DNA of 39,326 nucleotides from JANXQG01 sp037147235 (GTDB taxonomy: Bacteria; Planctomycetota; Planctomycetia; Pirellulales; Thermoguttaceae). The notes under the pieces were generated by a model. The model was not told the DNA's origin, ran no database searches, and saw only the letters and a program-made list of their open reading frames with translations. Each line of letters opens with the position of its first letter. Position 1 is the stretch's first letter. Made by a program: the position numbers and the translations under genes. Where the stretch lies: NCBI GenBank assembly GCA_037147235.1, contig JBAWVO010000025.1, positions 1-39,326 on the forward strand, given 5' to 3'. This document shows positions 15,162-23,430 of the stretch, piece after piece.

Positions 15162-15386
15162 ATGGTTCGAGCGAAGGGTCAATATCACAATCAGATGCTG
15201 GAACTGGAGCAGCCGCTTGCCCTTCCAGAGGGTACGCGGGTAGAGGTTGACGTCTATCTTGCCGAAGAGGCGCACTCTTCCGAGGATCATGCATGGGCAG
15301 TGCTTGGCACGGCTCGGCTGGAGGAGGAGTGGGATAATCCCGAGGACGCAATCTACGACGACTGGAAGAGACTCTATGGAGTTTAG
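15162..15386 (+). CDS. DUF104-like antitoxin
   Basis: A 74-residue protein. The N-terminal part (VRAKGQYHNQMLELEQPLAL then PEGTRVEVDVYL) matches the AF2212/DUF104 antitoxin pattern: a short beta strand, an 'L..PL.LPEG' turn and a V-x-V-x-V strand, a fold related to AbrB/SpoVT type antitoxins. The acidic C-terminal half (about 38-74, rich in Glu, Asp and Trp) would be the flexible arm that wraps and neutralises the toxin. The partner toxin gene starts 11 bases before this stop codon, the usual antitoxin-first order with coupling. A weak AGGGG lies upstream of the ATG. Such antitoxins commonly repress their own promoter; the proposed promoter is 55-82 bp upstream. Confidence 0.7.
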   Translation: MVRAKGQYHNQMLELEQPLALPEGTRVEVDVYLAEEAHSSEDHAWAVLGTARLEEEWDNPEDAIYDDWKRLYGV

Positions 15387-15708
15387 TGCCGGTGACGTCG
15401 TACTCGTGCCCTTTCCCTACCGCGACCGCTTGGCCGAGCAAGCCAGGCCGGCAGTTGTTGTTTCCGACGTCACGTACAATCGGCATGGCGACGTTGTCGT
15501 AGCGGCAATTACCTCCCACGCGGTGCGCGTTGCAACAGACGCCCCCCTGGTGGATTGGGCCAGTGCGGGGCTGAGGGCACCTTCGACGGCTCGCATGTTG
15601 TTGGCGACGGTCGCCAGTTCGCGCATCCTCTTGCACATCGGCCACCTGACGCCGCGCGATTGGACAGAGGTGCAAACGCGACTGCGATTGGTGTTTGTCT
15701 CGACGTAA
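15376..15708 (+). CDS. PemK/MazF-like toxin
   Basis: A 110-residue basic protein of the PemK/MazF (CcdB-like fold) group. It starts MEFSAGDVVLVPFPYRDR, the GDV-x-L-V-PFP-Y strand and loop of the family, followed by RPAVVVS (about 26-32). The region around DVVVAAITSH (about 41-50) matches the conserved Thr/Ser-containing strand. Family members are ribosome-independent mRNA endonucleases, with the Arg of RPxxV and the Thr/Ser of the later strand at the active site. I chose the ATG at 15376 because it matches the family N-terminus and overlaps the antitoxin end; a longer frame from 15247 would merely antiparallel antitoxin codons. It completes a type II toxin-antitoxin pair. Confidence 0.8.
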   Translation: MEFSAGDVVLVPFPYRDRLAEQARPAVVVSDVTYNRHGDVVVAAITSHAVRVATDAPLVDWASAGLRAPSTARMLLATVASSRILLHIGHLTPRDWTEVQTRLRLVFVST

Positions 15709-16186
15709 CTGTTTCGCCGTCCCGACTGCCTGAACGCTGACAATTCCGGGCAATTCCAGATACCTATTCGTATTCTGTTTCGGTTTTGGGGCGCGTTTCT
15801 GGGGTTTGAGGACACACCCCACCATTTCTTCCGGGCTACCGAGGAAAGTTTCGTCTCCCCGGAATTGGACGCTTACCTCTTTTCTTTCCGCGAAAGCTGA
15901 TCTGATTGTTTCCCGGAAAACACATGATGAACATCTAGGTGATCTGGGGATCTTTTACCGCAGGCGGTCGGCCATAAAGGCTATTTGTTCCATAAATAGT
16001 CACTGTCCTTCCTAGAATCGCCTTACGGAAAACTCCACCCCAAACCCCCAGGACCACCTCTCTTGAACCTATTCTAATGCTAGACCCTACAACCGTCCGA
16101 TCCGTTACAGTAGGAACAGTCCTTACTTTTCGTATAACCGGTAGGACGCGAACACCACTCATCACCAGTTCAAGGGGGGGAAGAGC
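15709..16186. other. Intergenic region upstream of the BBP7 gene
   Basis: No credible gene. It is less repeat-like than other gaps. A small hairpin CTATTT-7-AAATAG lies at 15981-15999. A TATAAC at 16133-16138 could be a -10 element but has no good -35. A GGGGGG run precedes the next ATG. Confidence 0.5.
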
Positions 16187-17605
16187 ATGAAGATTACCTG
16201 GACCAGATTGAAAGGCGCCTGCCTACTGTTATTGGGCATGGCAACGATGGGCGACGGGCAAAGTTTTGCCGCCGGCATCAACACGCAAGGCTTTGTCGCA
16301 ATTGCCGAAAAGTCGTCGGAGAAAACCGCCGCAAAAACCGAGGCCAGTCCCTTCAAGGACGAATCGGTCAGCGCATCGGTGAGGGCCGTCCCGGTCGAAT
16401 CAGCGATGCCAACCTGCTCGCCCTCGTGGGCCGCGAGAATTGCCTGTGACAGCGACAACTTCGTAGGGGCACCAGGCCGGTTTTGGTTCCGCGGCGAGTA
16501 CCTCAACTGGCAGACCAGTGGCTCGCACTTACCCCTCCTGGTCGCATCGGATGACGGGGAGGGTTACATGCCGATATTTGGTGATCGTGAAATTCGCAAT
16601 GGCAGCCACGAGGGTTACCGAATTAACTTCGGCATGTGGCTTGACTGCACGCATTGCTGGGGTCTGGAAGCCGATTACATCGACGTCACCGGCAGACCGG
16701 ACAACTACGACAGCGGTCTTGTCACCGGAAACGGCAGCATCACGGCCACTAATCCGCTTACGATCATCCGGCCTTACTACGGCCCCGACCCGAGCTATGT
16801 AGATGGCCCCCAGCGCAACATCGTAGGTCTTTCAAACGCTGTCACCGGCCGCGTAACGGTCGAAACGAACGACTATTTCCAGTCCGCCGGGTTGTGGTTG
16901 CGCCACCAGTTGCGGGCCAGCGAATGGTCGACCAACAACGGTGACGTCAACTGGACGGATTCTTGCGCCAGGACGTTCCGCCTCGACGCCATCGGAGGTT
17001 ATCGCTTCGCACGACTGGTTGACAAGGTGAATATCCATCACGATGAAACGGACGTCTCGGGCGCGGTGGACCAGGGGGGCATCGGCAACAGCACGACGTA
17101 CATCTATGACGATAACTATCGGGCCGGCAATACCTTCAACGGTGGCGAACTCGGTTTTAACGCCGTATACACCCACGGCCGTTGGTCGCTGGACGTTGTC
17201 AGCAAGACCGCGATCGGCTTCAACAGCCAGTACGTCAAGATGTACAATCGGGGCGTTAGGGACAACCGCGACAACGTGCCAGAACCGCCAGATGTAGTAG
17301 TGCAAGGAACGGGGTATGACAATAGGCAAGTACAGCCCTTCTCACAAAACCGATTCTCCGCCATTCCGGAACTCAACGTGACCGGCGGATATCAGATTAC
17401 GGACCACGTGAAGTTTACCGTGGGCTACGACTTGCTCTACTGGTCGGCCGTCGTTCGGGCGGCGGATCAGATCCCCGTCGAGCCTACGACCGGCCTGCCC
17501 TATGGAACGCAGGTCGGGGTTAATTCCACGGCACCGGAGCCCACCATGAAGGAGTCGCACTTCTGGGCACAGGGCCTAAGGGTTGGCGGTGAGTACCGGT
17601 TCTAG
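16187..17605 (+). CDS. BBP7-family outer membrane beta-barrel protein
   Basis: A 472-residue exported protein. The signal peptide covers about 1-29 (hydrophobic GACLLLLGMATMG). After a Lys/Ala/Ser-rich linker (about 40-95), the family opening RFWFRGEYLNWQTSGSHLPL (about 103-122) appears. This corresponds to the planctomycete BBP7 family (formerly DUF1551), whose members start with a W-F/R-x-E-Y-L-W-W strand. Many alternating aromatic strands follow, and the chain ends in the aromatic strand GLRVGGEYRF, as expected for an outer membrane barrel with a C-terminal Phe. The exact role is unknown; the family is expanded in planctomycetes and probably outer-membrane or surface located. The start has a strong GGGGGG-AAGAG ribosome binding site. 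A good terminator follows 20 bp after the stop. Confidence 0.88.
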   Translation: MKITWTRLKGACLLLLGMATMGDGQSFAAGINTQGFVAIAEKSSEKTAAKTEASPFKDESVSASVRAVPVESAMPTCSPSWAARIACDSDNFVGAPGRFWFRGEYLNWQTSGSHLPLLVASDDGEGYMPIFGDREIRNGSHEGYRINFGMWLDCTHCWGLEADYIDVTGRPDNYDSGLVTGNGSITATNPLTIIRPYYGPDPSYVDGPQRNIVGLSNAVTGRVTVETNDYFQSAGLWLRHQLRASEWSTNNGDVNWTDSCARTFRLDAIGGYRFARLVDKVNIHHDETDVSGAVDQGGIGNSTTYIYDDNYRAGNTFNGGELGFNAVYTHGRWSLDVVSKTAIGFNSQYVKMYNRGVRDNRDNVPEPPDVVVQGTGYDNRQVQPFSQNRFSAIPELNVTGGYQITDHVKFTVGYDLLYWSAVVRAADQIPVEPTTGLPYGTQVGVNSTAPEPTMKESHFWAQGLRVGGEYRF

Positions 17606-17624
17606 GCGAATGGCCTGTTAACAC

Positions 17625-17663
17625 AAAAAGGGGCAGGGACCGCGAGGTCTCCTGCCCTTTTTC
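17625..17663 (+). terminator. Rho-independent terminator of the BBP7 gene
   Basis: AAAAAG leads into GGGCAGG paired with CCTGCCC, with inner GACC/GGTC around a GCGA (GNRA) tetraloop, followed by TTTTTC. It lies 20 bp past the stop codon. Confidence 0.85.
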
Positions 17664-17709
17664 TTTGGGAGGACTTGCAAAGGTTAATTTACCCAAGCTC
17701 GGGAGGACC

Positions 17710-17792
17710 GTAAGGTGGGGAGAGTGAAACTAGCCCCACCAAAACAGGCCGAAACCTAGTCGGTGGGGCTCGCTGCGCTCGTCCCACCCTAC
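17710..17792. repeat. Long inverted repeat, family R3, between convergent genes
   Basis: 31-nt arms at 17710-17740 and 17762-17792, imperfectly inverted (GGTGGGG...CCCCACC type), enclose a 21-nt spacer. It lies 12 bp from the stop of the convergent PEP-CTERM gene. Other copies are at 20934-20965, 32263-32346 and 37697-37727. Confidence 0.85.
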
Positions 17793-17803
17793 ACTTTACA
17801 ATC

Positions 17804-20518
17804 TTAAACCTCCAGGGACTTATTCCGGGCCTTTCGGCGGACTCGATAGACCAGCAGACCGGCGACACATGCGCCGAGCAGTGCCAGGGTCGACGGTTCA
17901 GGCACGACGGCAAACTCGCCGCCGCCACTGCCATTAGTGCCGAGGCCATTGACAATCGCCCACGAATACCCTATCCCGCCAGGGTTCAAATCGACACCCC
18001 AACTTCCGGCTAGGTCGGCCAGGTTAGTGCCGTCGTAATTGGCGGCTGCGAGGAAAGTGGACAGAGAACCGGCAAAACCCGGTAGGGCCAGGCTTCCAGC
18101 CGATGTGCTAAAAACTGCGTTCTCCCATTTTCCGTTGACCATCTTGCCGATATAGGAATCAGCAATGGTTGTAATTTGGGAAGGTTCTATGAAGGCGTTG
18201 ATGCTATCGTCAAACGTCATTTGCATTGCAAAGGTCAGATCCTTGGGAACCCCCGCGATATTAACGACGTCGCTGGTCAACCACTGAACTCCCGCAGGGA
18301 GTAACCCCGCCCTGAAATCAGTGAAAGAGCCATTTTCGGCGTTGTCTCGATTGCGCCAGGCCATGGTCACGGTTGCATCGGAGCTGAGCTTCGTGCTGGC
18401 GAGGATATCGCACTGGCTGCCGACGGTGCCATGGACGTTCGAAACGGTAGCTGCCACCCCGCTCGCCCAGAGCGTGTCGGTATTCCCCGTATTCATCGCG
18501 GTGGAAGCTGTGCCCGCGGTGCCGACGGAAGATACGTACGAACTGAGCGTAGATCCGACTAATGCCGACGGAGAAATCTGCGAGTCTTTCTTGAACGGTG
18601 CCGATAAAGGAGCACCAAAGAGCTGCTTGTTGGGGTCCAAGGGATCAGCACCACCCGTGGCTGCACCGCCCACGTTGGTGATTTTATAGGCCACACTCAC
18701 CGGGGCATACGTGCCCTCGCCGATGAGGCCCAGACCGCCGTTTTCGGCGGTGACCACGCTTAAACTGGTGGAACCGCTGATCGGCCCCCAAACTCCGGCC
18801 TCGACCATCACCGGGACAGTCGTGTTCCCGGCACTATCGATCTTCGTCTGGGTGACGCTCACCTTTCCAACCAGAGTGGTGCCATCGGACGTCGAAACCG
18901 CATCCACGATACCCGTGGCACCGCCGGTCACGTACACACTCGTGGCGTGATTTGTATCCGCGTTGAAATTTGTACTTTTCACCAAACAGTCGGCCGACAC
19001 CACGGCACCGTAGAGAAGCCCACCTGCCGCCGAGGGCACCAAGAATGGAGCCGGGTCGCCGGTTACCGGGTCGGTCGCCTGGGCGAGTTGCCGCTGTTCG
19101 ACCACGGTGGCCTTGTAGGGCACATTCAAGGTCGGCAAGACCGGTGTTCCGGAGGCCAGCTTTTCGCCGGTGAACAACACGGGGTTCCCCGGGATTGCCA
19201 TCGTGCCGCTAATCGAACCCAAGGTCGTGAGCGTAGCAATGACGGAAACCCCGGAATTGGTCGTGTTCGTGCCATTGAAGGTCATGGCCGTACTATTCGT
19301 TCCGATCGCGGTGCCATTAGAGTCCGACACGCTCATCGAGCCGACATTCATTGTAAGGTCGCTATAGTTATCGCGCGAGCCGTTCGAGGTGACCGTAAGG
19401 TTTGAGGAGGCAGTGCCGTTTAGCATGAGTCGGCCAAAGTCGGCCGTGGTCACCGAAAGTGCTGAGGTGGCATCGCTACCGCGGCTGAAGACCGGGTTGA
19501 TCACCACGGTCTTGTTAATCGATGGCAGCGGTGTGCTGGGGCTACTCGTGCCAGAAACCGTTAGAGTCGCGATCTGAATACCTGAAGAGGAACTGGTGAC
19601 GGTTCCCCCGAGAACTCCTCCGAGATCGGTTGTTTTTCCGGCGGCCAAGCCCGTACCGGTCGTCGGAGATCCAAAGCTCATGCCACTGGAAAACGATGAT
19701 ATCCAGCTCAAACTACTGGCGTTTGCTTGGGTCGCAGCATTCTTCACCGTGCCGGTTAAACCCAGTCCTGGCCCATCGGCGAGAAAGCGGTTATTGGTGC
19801 CGGAAACCGCCAGGGTTGTACTCAAAATGGCGGGGGAAGTCACGGGCGGAGTTGGTGGCTTTGGTGGCTTTGGCGGAGTTGGTGGGTTCGGTGGAATTGG
19901 TGGCTTTGGCGGCACTGGGGCGGACTCGCCAAAGAGGTAGTTCACGGCCGCATACTTGCCGCCGGTTGGGCTTGGGGTAAACGCGCCCGATGCTGGGGGG
20001 AGCCCAATGCCTGAAATAATGTTTTGGGGGACCAGGATACCGTTGGACCACCCCAGCGGAGCCGCCAAAGTCCCACCCGTGGAACTCAAATAGTATCCAA
20101 CCGTATTCAAAGTATCCGTATATTTCGCGGGCTGTACCTCACGGAGCGCGTAGACATCGCCCGGATGCAAATTTCCGAAAGTGTAGTAGCCGGCACTGTT
20201 GGTACAGGCTGTGTAGAAGTTGATGGCCGTGTTGAGGTCGCTGGGCGAGTATTCAAACAATTGCATCTGCACGGCAGAAATGCCCGGCGAACTCGGAAGC
20301 TTGATGCCGTTCTTCGCAGCATCGATAAACACATAACCGGAGATAGTATAGGTGCTTGGTGCCGAATACGCTGGCGGCTTGGAACCGGGAGGGACACCCG
20401 GCTTAAGAGGCGGAAGCCCCCACAGAGGGGCACCCTGCGCTGCGGGGCTGTAGAAAGATGAAAGAAACAAGAATGCGACGAATAGCCGCCACGTCCACCA
20501 ATAACGGTTGCGCAACAT
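17804..20518 (-). CDS. PEP-CTERM sorted surface protein with SdrD B-like domain
   Basis: A 904-residue secreted protein. The signal peptide is about 1-29 (LFVAFLFLSSFYSPAAQGA). An SdrD B/Cna B-like module (about 56-198, YTISGYVFIDAAKNGIKLP ... AGYYTFGNLHPGDVYALREV) is followed by a Pro-rich spacer (201-226) with repeated PPxPP. The remainder (about 230-860) is a Ser/Thr/Gly-rich beta-strand region with low lysine, as in adhesins or matrix proteins. The C-terminus (871-904) is a PEP-CTERM signal: VVPEPSTLALLGACVAGLLV then YRVRRKARNK. In known systems the exosortase cuts at PEP and the protein joins the envelope or matrix. No exosortase gene lies in this window. The start has AAGGAG 11 bases upstream. 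It is monocistronic and convergent with the BBP7 gene. Confidence 0.88.
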   Translation of the reverse strand: MLRNRYWWTWRLFVAFLFLSSFYSPAAQGAPLWGLPPLKPGVPPGSKPPAYSAPSTYTISGYVFIDAAKNGIKLPSSPGISAVQMQLFEYSPSDLNTAINFYTACTNSAGYYTFGNLHPGDVYALREVQPAKYTDTLNTVGYYLSSTGGTLAAPLGWSNGILVPQNIISGIGLPPASGAFTPSPTGGKYAAVNYLFGESAPVPPKPPIPPNPPTPPKPPKPPTPPVTSPAILSTTLAVSGTNNRFLADGPGLGLTGTVKNAATQANASSLSWISSFSSGMSFGSPTTGTGLAAGKTTDLGGVLGGTVTSSSSGIQIATLTVSGTSSPSTPLPSINKTVVINPVFSRGSDATSALSVTTADFGRLMLNGTASSNLTVTSNGSRDNYSDLTMNVGSMSVSDSNGTAIGTNSTAMTFNGTNTTNSGVSVIATLTTLGSISGTMAIPGNPVLFTGEKLASGTPVLPTLNVPYKATVVEQRQLAQATDPVTGDPAPFLVPSAAGGLLYGAVVSADCLVKSTNFNADTNHATSVYVTGGATGIVDAVSTSDGTTLVGKVSVTQTKIDSAGNTTVPVMVEAGVWGPISGSTSLSVVTAENGGLGLIGEGTYAPVSVAYKITNVGGAATGGADPLDPNKQLFGAPLSAPFKKDSQISPSALVGSTLSSYVSSVGTAGTASTAMNTGNTDTLWASGVAATVSNVHGTVGSQCDILASTKLSSDATVTMAWRNRDNAENGSFTDFRAGLLPAGVQWLTSDVVNIAGVPKDLTFAMQMTFDDSINAFIEPSQITTIADSYIGKMVNGKWENAVFSTSAGSLALPGFAGSLSTFLAAANYDGTNLADLAGSWGVDLNPGGIGYSWAIVNGLGTNGSGGGEFAVVPEPSTLALLGACVAGLLVYRVRRKARNKSLEV
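19851..19915 (-). repeat. Proline-rich coding microrepeat
   Basis: Hexamer/nonamer-like GGTGGCTTTGGC units on the plus strand give PPKPP/PPTPP units on the minus strand. It forms the linker between the SdrD B-like module and the beta-rich region and may vary in length between strains. Confidence 0.7.
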
Positions 20519-20703
20519 AAGCCAAAATCTCCTTGGTGCCTAATACGAACGCTGCCTCATTTGGCGTTGTTTAGCTCAGCAGCGCGCGCATCAATACCCG
20601 TAAGCACTTCGGAAATTGACTACGACGAAAAACGCTGCCTCACTGTATGGATGAAAAACACGGTTATGCAGAATTCGTCGCTAACGGACCCCGCATAAAC
20701 CCT

Positions 20704-20731
20704 ATCATACTAAATCTCGCCGAAATTGCAA
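20704..20731 (-). promoter_or_regulatory. Candidate promoter for the PEP-CTERM gene
   Basis: On the minus strand TTGCAA (20726-20731) and TATGAT (20704-20709) have a 16-bp spacer. It implies a leader of about 180 bases before the start at 20518. Confidence 0.3.
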
Positions 20732-20933
20732 GCAAATTATGCAAACAGATTAAAGATTTTTTTGGATGCGTCAGGAACGTCGGTCGCACGAGCTGCCGCA
20801 CAGCCAGGTAATATCGTTATAAACCTTCTAATACAAAAGACTTACGAAGACTTGCCTGAGTACTCCACGGCATCCGCTCGCTCGGGAAAAAAATTACGGT
20901 TCTTTTGGTTCTGAGTGCGTGATGCGAGTAATT

Positions 20934-20965
20934 GTAGGATGGGGCTCGTTTCACTCGTCCCCTAC
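20934..20965. repeat. Short R3-type hairpin
   Basis: GTAGGATGGGGCTCGTTTCA continuing to CCCCTAC: an internally deleted form of the R3 inverted repeat, ending 8 bp before the transglutaminase start. Confidence 0.7.
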
Positions 20966-20973
20966 AAAGTAGA

Positions 20974-23430
20974 ATGATACCCATGGAACTGAAGCACCTA
21001 CTATCGGTCGTCATCGCCGTGCTGACCGCACTTGGCGCGATGCTCTTTGCCATGGGTTCGCAAAGCCCCTGGTTAGCGATGGTGCTGTGGATGGTGGCCG
21101 TCGTTTCGCTGGTGGTCACCGACTTTCTCGGCGTGGTGCGCGTGCCGCGGAATCTGGGCTCACTGCTGATGTGGGGCGTGCTGGCGATTTTTCTGCCGCA
21201 CTTCTTGCTGCAATCCAACTGGGATAGCCGGTTGCAGTCGGTGGCCAGCATTCTTATTTGTTTGCAAATGACGCTCTTGTTTCAAGAGAAGGATTCTCGC
21301 GTGCATGGATGGCTCGCCGTCATGAGCCTGCTACAGGTCGTAGTGGCCGCCCGCTATAGCCAGGGTGTGGTCTTCGGCGGCCTGCTGATCACCTATATGA
21401 TTGTCGGCATCTTTGCCCTGTCGTTGCTGGTCCTCTATAGCCAATGGGGACACCATCGCGGCCGGAGTAAAGCAGATACTACCCCTCCTTCAGGGGAATG
21501 CGGGCTAAAACCCACCCTGCGCACGGGTGGGATTATGCCCGATCGCTGGCCGTTGGCTGCCATGAAATCGAAATTTACGAGCATGCCGTCGGGCAGCGGC
21601 CGATCGGGAGTGGTTGCCGAGTTGTTCGCCCGACTGGCTCTCATCGTTGTCGGCGCATTGTTTCTGGCGACGGTCATTTTCTGTGCGGTGCCCCGCCCCC
21701 GGCTTTCTGCCTGGCGAGGAGAAGCAAGAAAAACCCTCGCCACGGTCGGCTTTAATGATCAGATCGCGCTGGGAGGACTGGGCGAAACCATCGAAAGCCG
21801 TCAGGAAGTCATGCAGTTGAAACTGGTGGACCCAGCCACCCGCCAGGTCGATCCGATGCGCGAGGAGGTTTACCTGCGGGGTTCGGTGGTCACCTGGTAC
21901 TCACAGAACCATTGGCGGCGCACTCCGCCGCCGAATAGTTCTCCTACGGGGAACGCCACGGAGGGCGTTCTCTACAGGAGAGTCGCGGACAAGAAGGCGA
22001 GCGGTTCGGCATTCTGCATCGGCCCTCCCGTGGTGCAGCAAATTACCATGGAACCCTACCTGGATCGCGACGATCTATTCTACCTCTGGCCACTCGTCGA
22101 ACCGGTGGGCGATCTGCTCTACGACCCACCCAGCGGCCGACTGGCGCGGAGGCTCCGTTGGAGTGGCGAACCTCGCGGCGGCAATTTCAAGTGCGAGATT
22201 CTTACCAGCGGGCTGGTCGACGGGCATCAGCCCCCGCTGGTTCCGGAAAGCCGAGAGGTCCACATATCGCCCGATTCGCCCTATCTGCAAATGCCTGGTG
22301 ATCGTTCGCCTCTGCCCAGGCTGACGGCCCTGGCCGGACGATGGTTGCGGGAAAGCGGTCTGCCGTTGCACAAACATTCCGAGGTGGCCCGCTGGTTCGA
22401 GCAGCAACTCTCCAGTTCCGGCCAGTTCCGATACACCCTGCAAGGAGCGGAGCGGGACACATCGATCGATGCCATCGAAGACTTTGTTTCCAACAATCCA
22501 CGCGGGCACTGCGAGTACTTTGCCACGGCCCTGGCCCTGATGCTGCGGAGCCAAGGAATACCGTCGCGGGTAGTGTTGGGTTATCGTTGCGACGAGTGGC
22601 ACGAGGACCAGCAATGCTACCAAGTTCGCCAGTTGCACGCACACGCCTGGGTCGAAACATTCCTGGACCACGATCAGATCCCGGAGACGCTGCGGCGCAG
22701 CGAGCCGATTCGCTGGATGCATGGCGGTTGGCTGCGATTGGATCCGACGCCAGCGGCCGAAGTGGGCACCCAGGCTGCTCAGCGCACGATGTGGGGGGCC
22801 TGGCAGGGGCGTTGGCACAGCCTGCAACGCTCTTGGGACAAGTACATCGTGGACATGGATCGCAACAAGCAGCGCGAGTCGGTTTATCAGCCAATTTCCC
22901 GGGCAACACGAAACCTCACCAGCAATTTGCTCAATCCCCACTGGTGGAGAGAACTTGCGGCGAGCCTGTGGACCTCCTTGGCCACAATGCTCCGAAGTGG
23001 TATGATGGGATGGCTGTTCGGCGTGGTGGTGTTGATCGCCGTTTTGGTGGTGCCGATGATGGCCGGATGGTGGCTCGTCCACCGCTTGGGACGGCTCTGG
23101 CGACGGTTTTCCAGAGCCGGCGGTCCCCGGCAGGCCGGGGCGCGGAGTTCGGTCGAGTTCTACCATCGCTTCGAGCAAATTGTTGCTCGCTTTGGCTTGC
23201 AGCGAGTCGCAGGGCAAACGCCCCGGGAGTTCGCCCGTGCTGCCGGCACTCGGCTGGCCGCAGTCAGCGGGCGGATCGGGCTCTATGTTCGGGCCATGCA
23301 GGTGGTCGAGGCGTTTTACCGCGTCCGCTTCGGCCGGCACGTGTTGAACGCCTCGGACGCACAGACCGTGCAGCAGGCTTTAGAGGAATTGACGGCGGGT
23401 ACTGAAAATGTTGGGAGTAAGTTTCCATGA
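20974..23430 (+). CDS. TgpA-like membrane transglutaminase
   Basis: An 818-residue membrane protein with the DUF3488 / transglutaminase / DUF4129 order of the TgpA group. Several hydrophobic helices fill about 1-150, another lies at about 215-235, and a periplasmic core follows. The papain-like triad is C513 (PRGHCEYFATALALMLRSQG), H557 (QLHAHAWVE) and D590 (RLDPTP). A last helix (about 676-700) leads to a cytoplasmic tail (about 728-818, FYHRFEQI...TPREFARA) resembling DUF4129. Its periplasmic substrate is unknown; in bacteria this group is linked to growth or envelope processes. Two short Pro/Gly-rich insertions (about 169-189 and 322-337) derive from repeat-like DNA. The start may be 20974 or 20983; no strong ribosome binding site. 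Its stop overlaps the next ATG by four bases. Confidence 0.9.
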   Translation: MIPMELKHLLSVVIAVLTALGAMLFAMGSQSPWLAMVLWMVAVVSLVVTDFLGVVRVPRNLGSLLMWGVLAIFLPHFLLQSNWDSRLQSVASILICLQMTLLFQEKDSRVHGWLAVMSLLQVVVAARYSQGVVFGGLLITYMIVGIFALSLLVLYSQWGHHRGRSKADTTPPSGECGLKPTLRTGGIMPDRWPLAAMKSKFTSMPSGSGRSGVVAELFARLALIVVGALFLATVIFCAVPRPRLSAWRGEARKTLATVGFNDQIALGGLGETIESRQEVMQLKLVDPATRQVDPMREEVYLRGSVVTWYSQNHWRRTPPPNSSPTGNATEGVLYRRVADKKASGSAFCIGPPVVQQITMEPYLDRDDLFYLWPLVEPVGDLLYDPPSGRLARRLRWSGEPRGGNFKCEILTSGLVDGHQPPLVPESREVHISPDSPYLQMPGDRSPLPRLTALAGRWLRESGLPLHKHSEVARWFEQQLSSSGQFRYTLQGAERDTSIDAIEDFVSNNPRGHCEYFATALALMLRSQGIPSRVVLGYRCDEWHEDQQCYQVRQLHAHAWVETFLDHDQIPETLRRSEPIRWMHGGWLRLDPTPAAEVGTQAAQRTMWGAWQGRWHSLQRSWDKYIVDMDRNKQRESVYQPISRATRNLTSNLLNPHWWRELAASLWTSLATMLRSGMMGWLFGVVVLIAVLVVPMMAGWWLVHRLGRLWRRFSRAGGPRQAGARSSVEFYHRFEQIVARFGLQRVAGQTPREFARAAGTRLAAVSGRIGLYVRAMQVVEAFYRVRFGRHVLNASDAQTVQQALEELTAGTENVGSKFP
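21478..21540 (+). repeat. Probable repeat insertion inside the transglutaminase gene
   Basis: CCCTCCTTCAGGGG and CCCACCCTGCGCACGGGTGGG give two adjacent hairpins in coding sequence. It encodes a hydrophilic TPPSGECGLKPTLRTGGI stretch between the membrane helices, out of character with its surroundings. Confidence 0.5.
21937..21983 (+). repeat. Second probable repeat insertion inside the transglutaminase gene
   Basis: GGGAACGCCACGGAGGGCGTTC has inverted GAACGCC/GGCGTTC arms framed by TCTCCTAC and CTACAGGAG. It encodes SPTGNATEGVLYRR in the extracytoplasmic domain before the transglutaminase core. Confidence 0.5.

Larger units (their letters stand above)
20519..20973. other. Divergent intergenic region
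   Basis: Upstream of both the PEP-CTERM gene (minus) and the transglutaminase gene (plus). AT-richer than the genes. AACGCTGCCTCA occurs twice (near 20547 and 20631). A candidate minus-strand promoter is at 20704-20731 and an R3 repeat at 20934-20965. A 62-codon frame at 20726-20914 has no support. Confidence 0.55.

Noticed and set aside
14965..15825. Minus-strand frame of 286 codons over the toxin-antitoxin pair
   Set aside because: It runs through repeats and opposite two short genes with clear family patterns and a promoter.
20726..20914. 62-codon plus-strand frame upstream of the transglutaminase gene
   Set aside because: No ribosome binding site, motif or neighbour support, and it overlaps a candidate promoter.
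22075..23340. Minus-strand frame of 421 codons opposite the transglutaminase gene
   Set aside because: No motif. The plus-strand triad and membrane helices explain the region.
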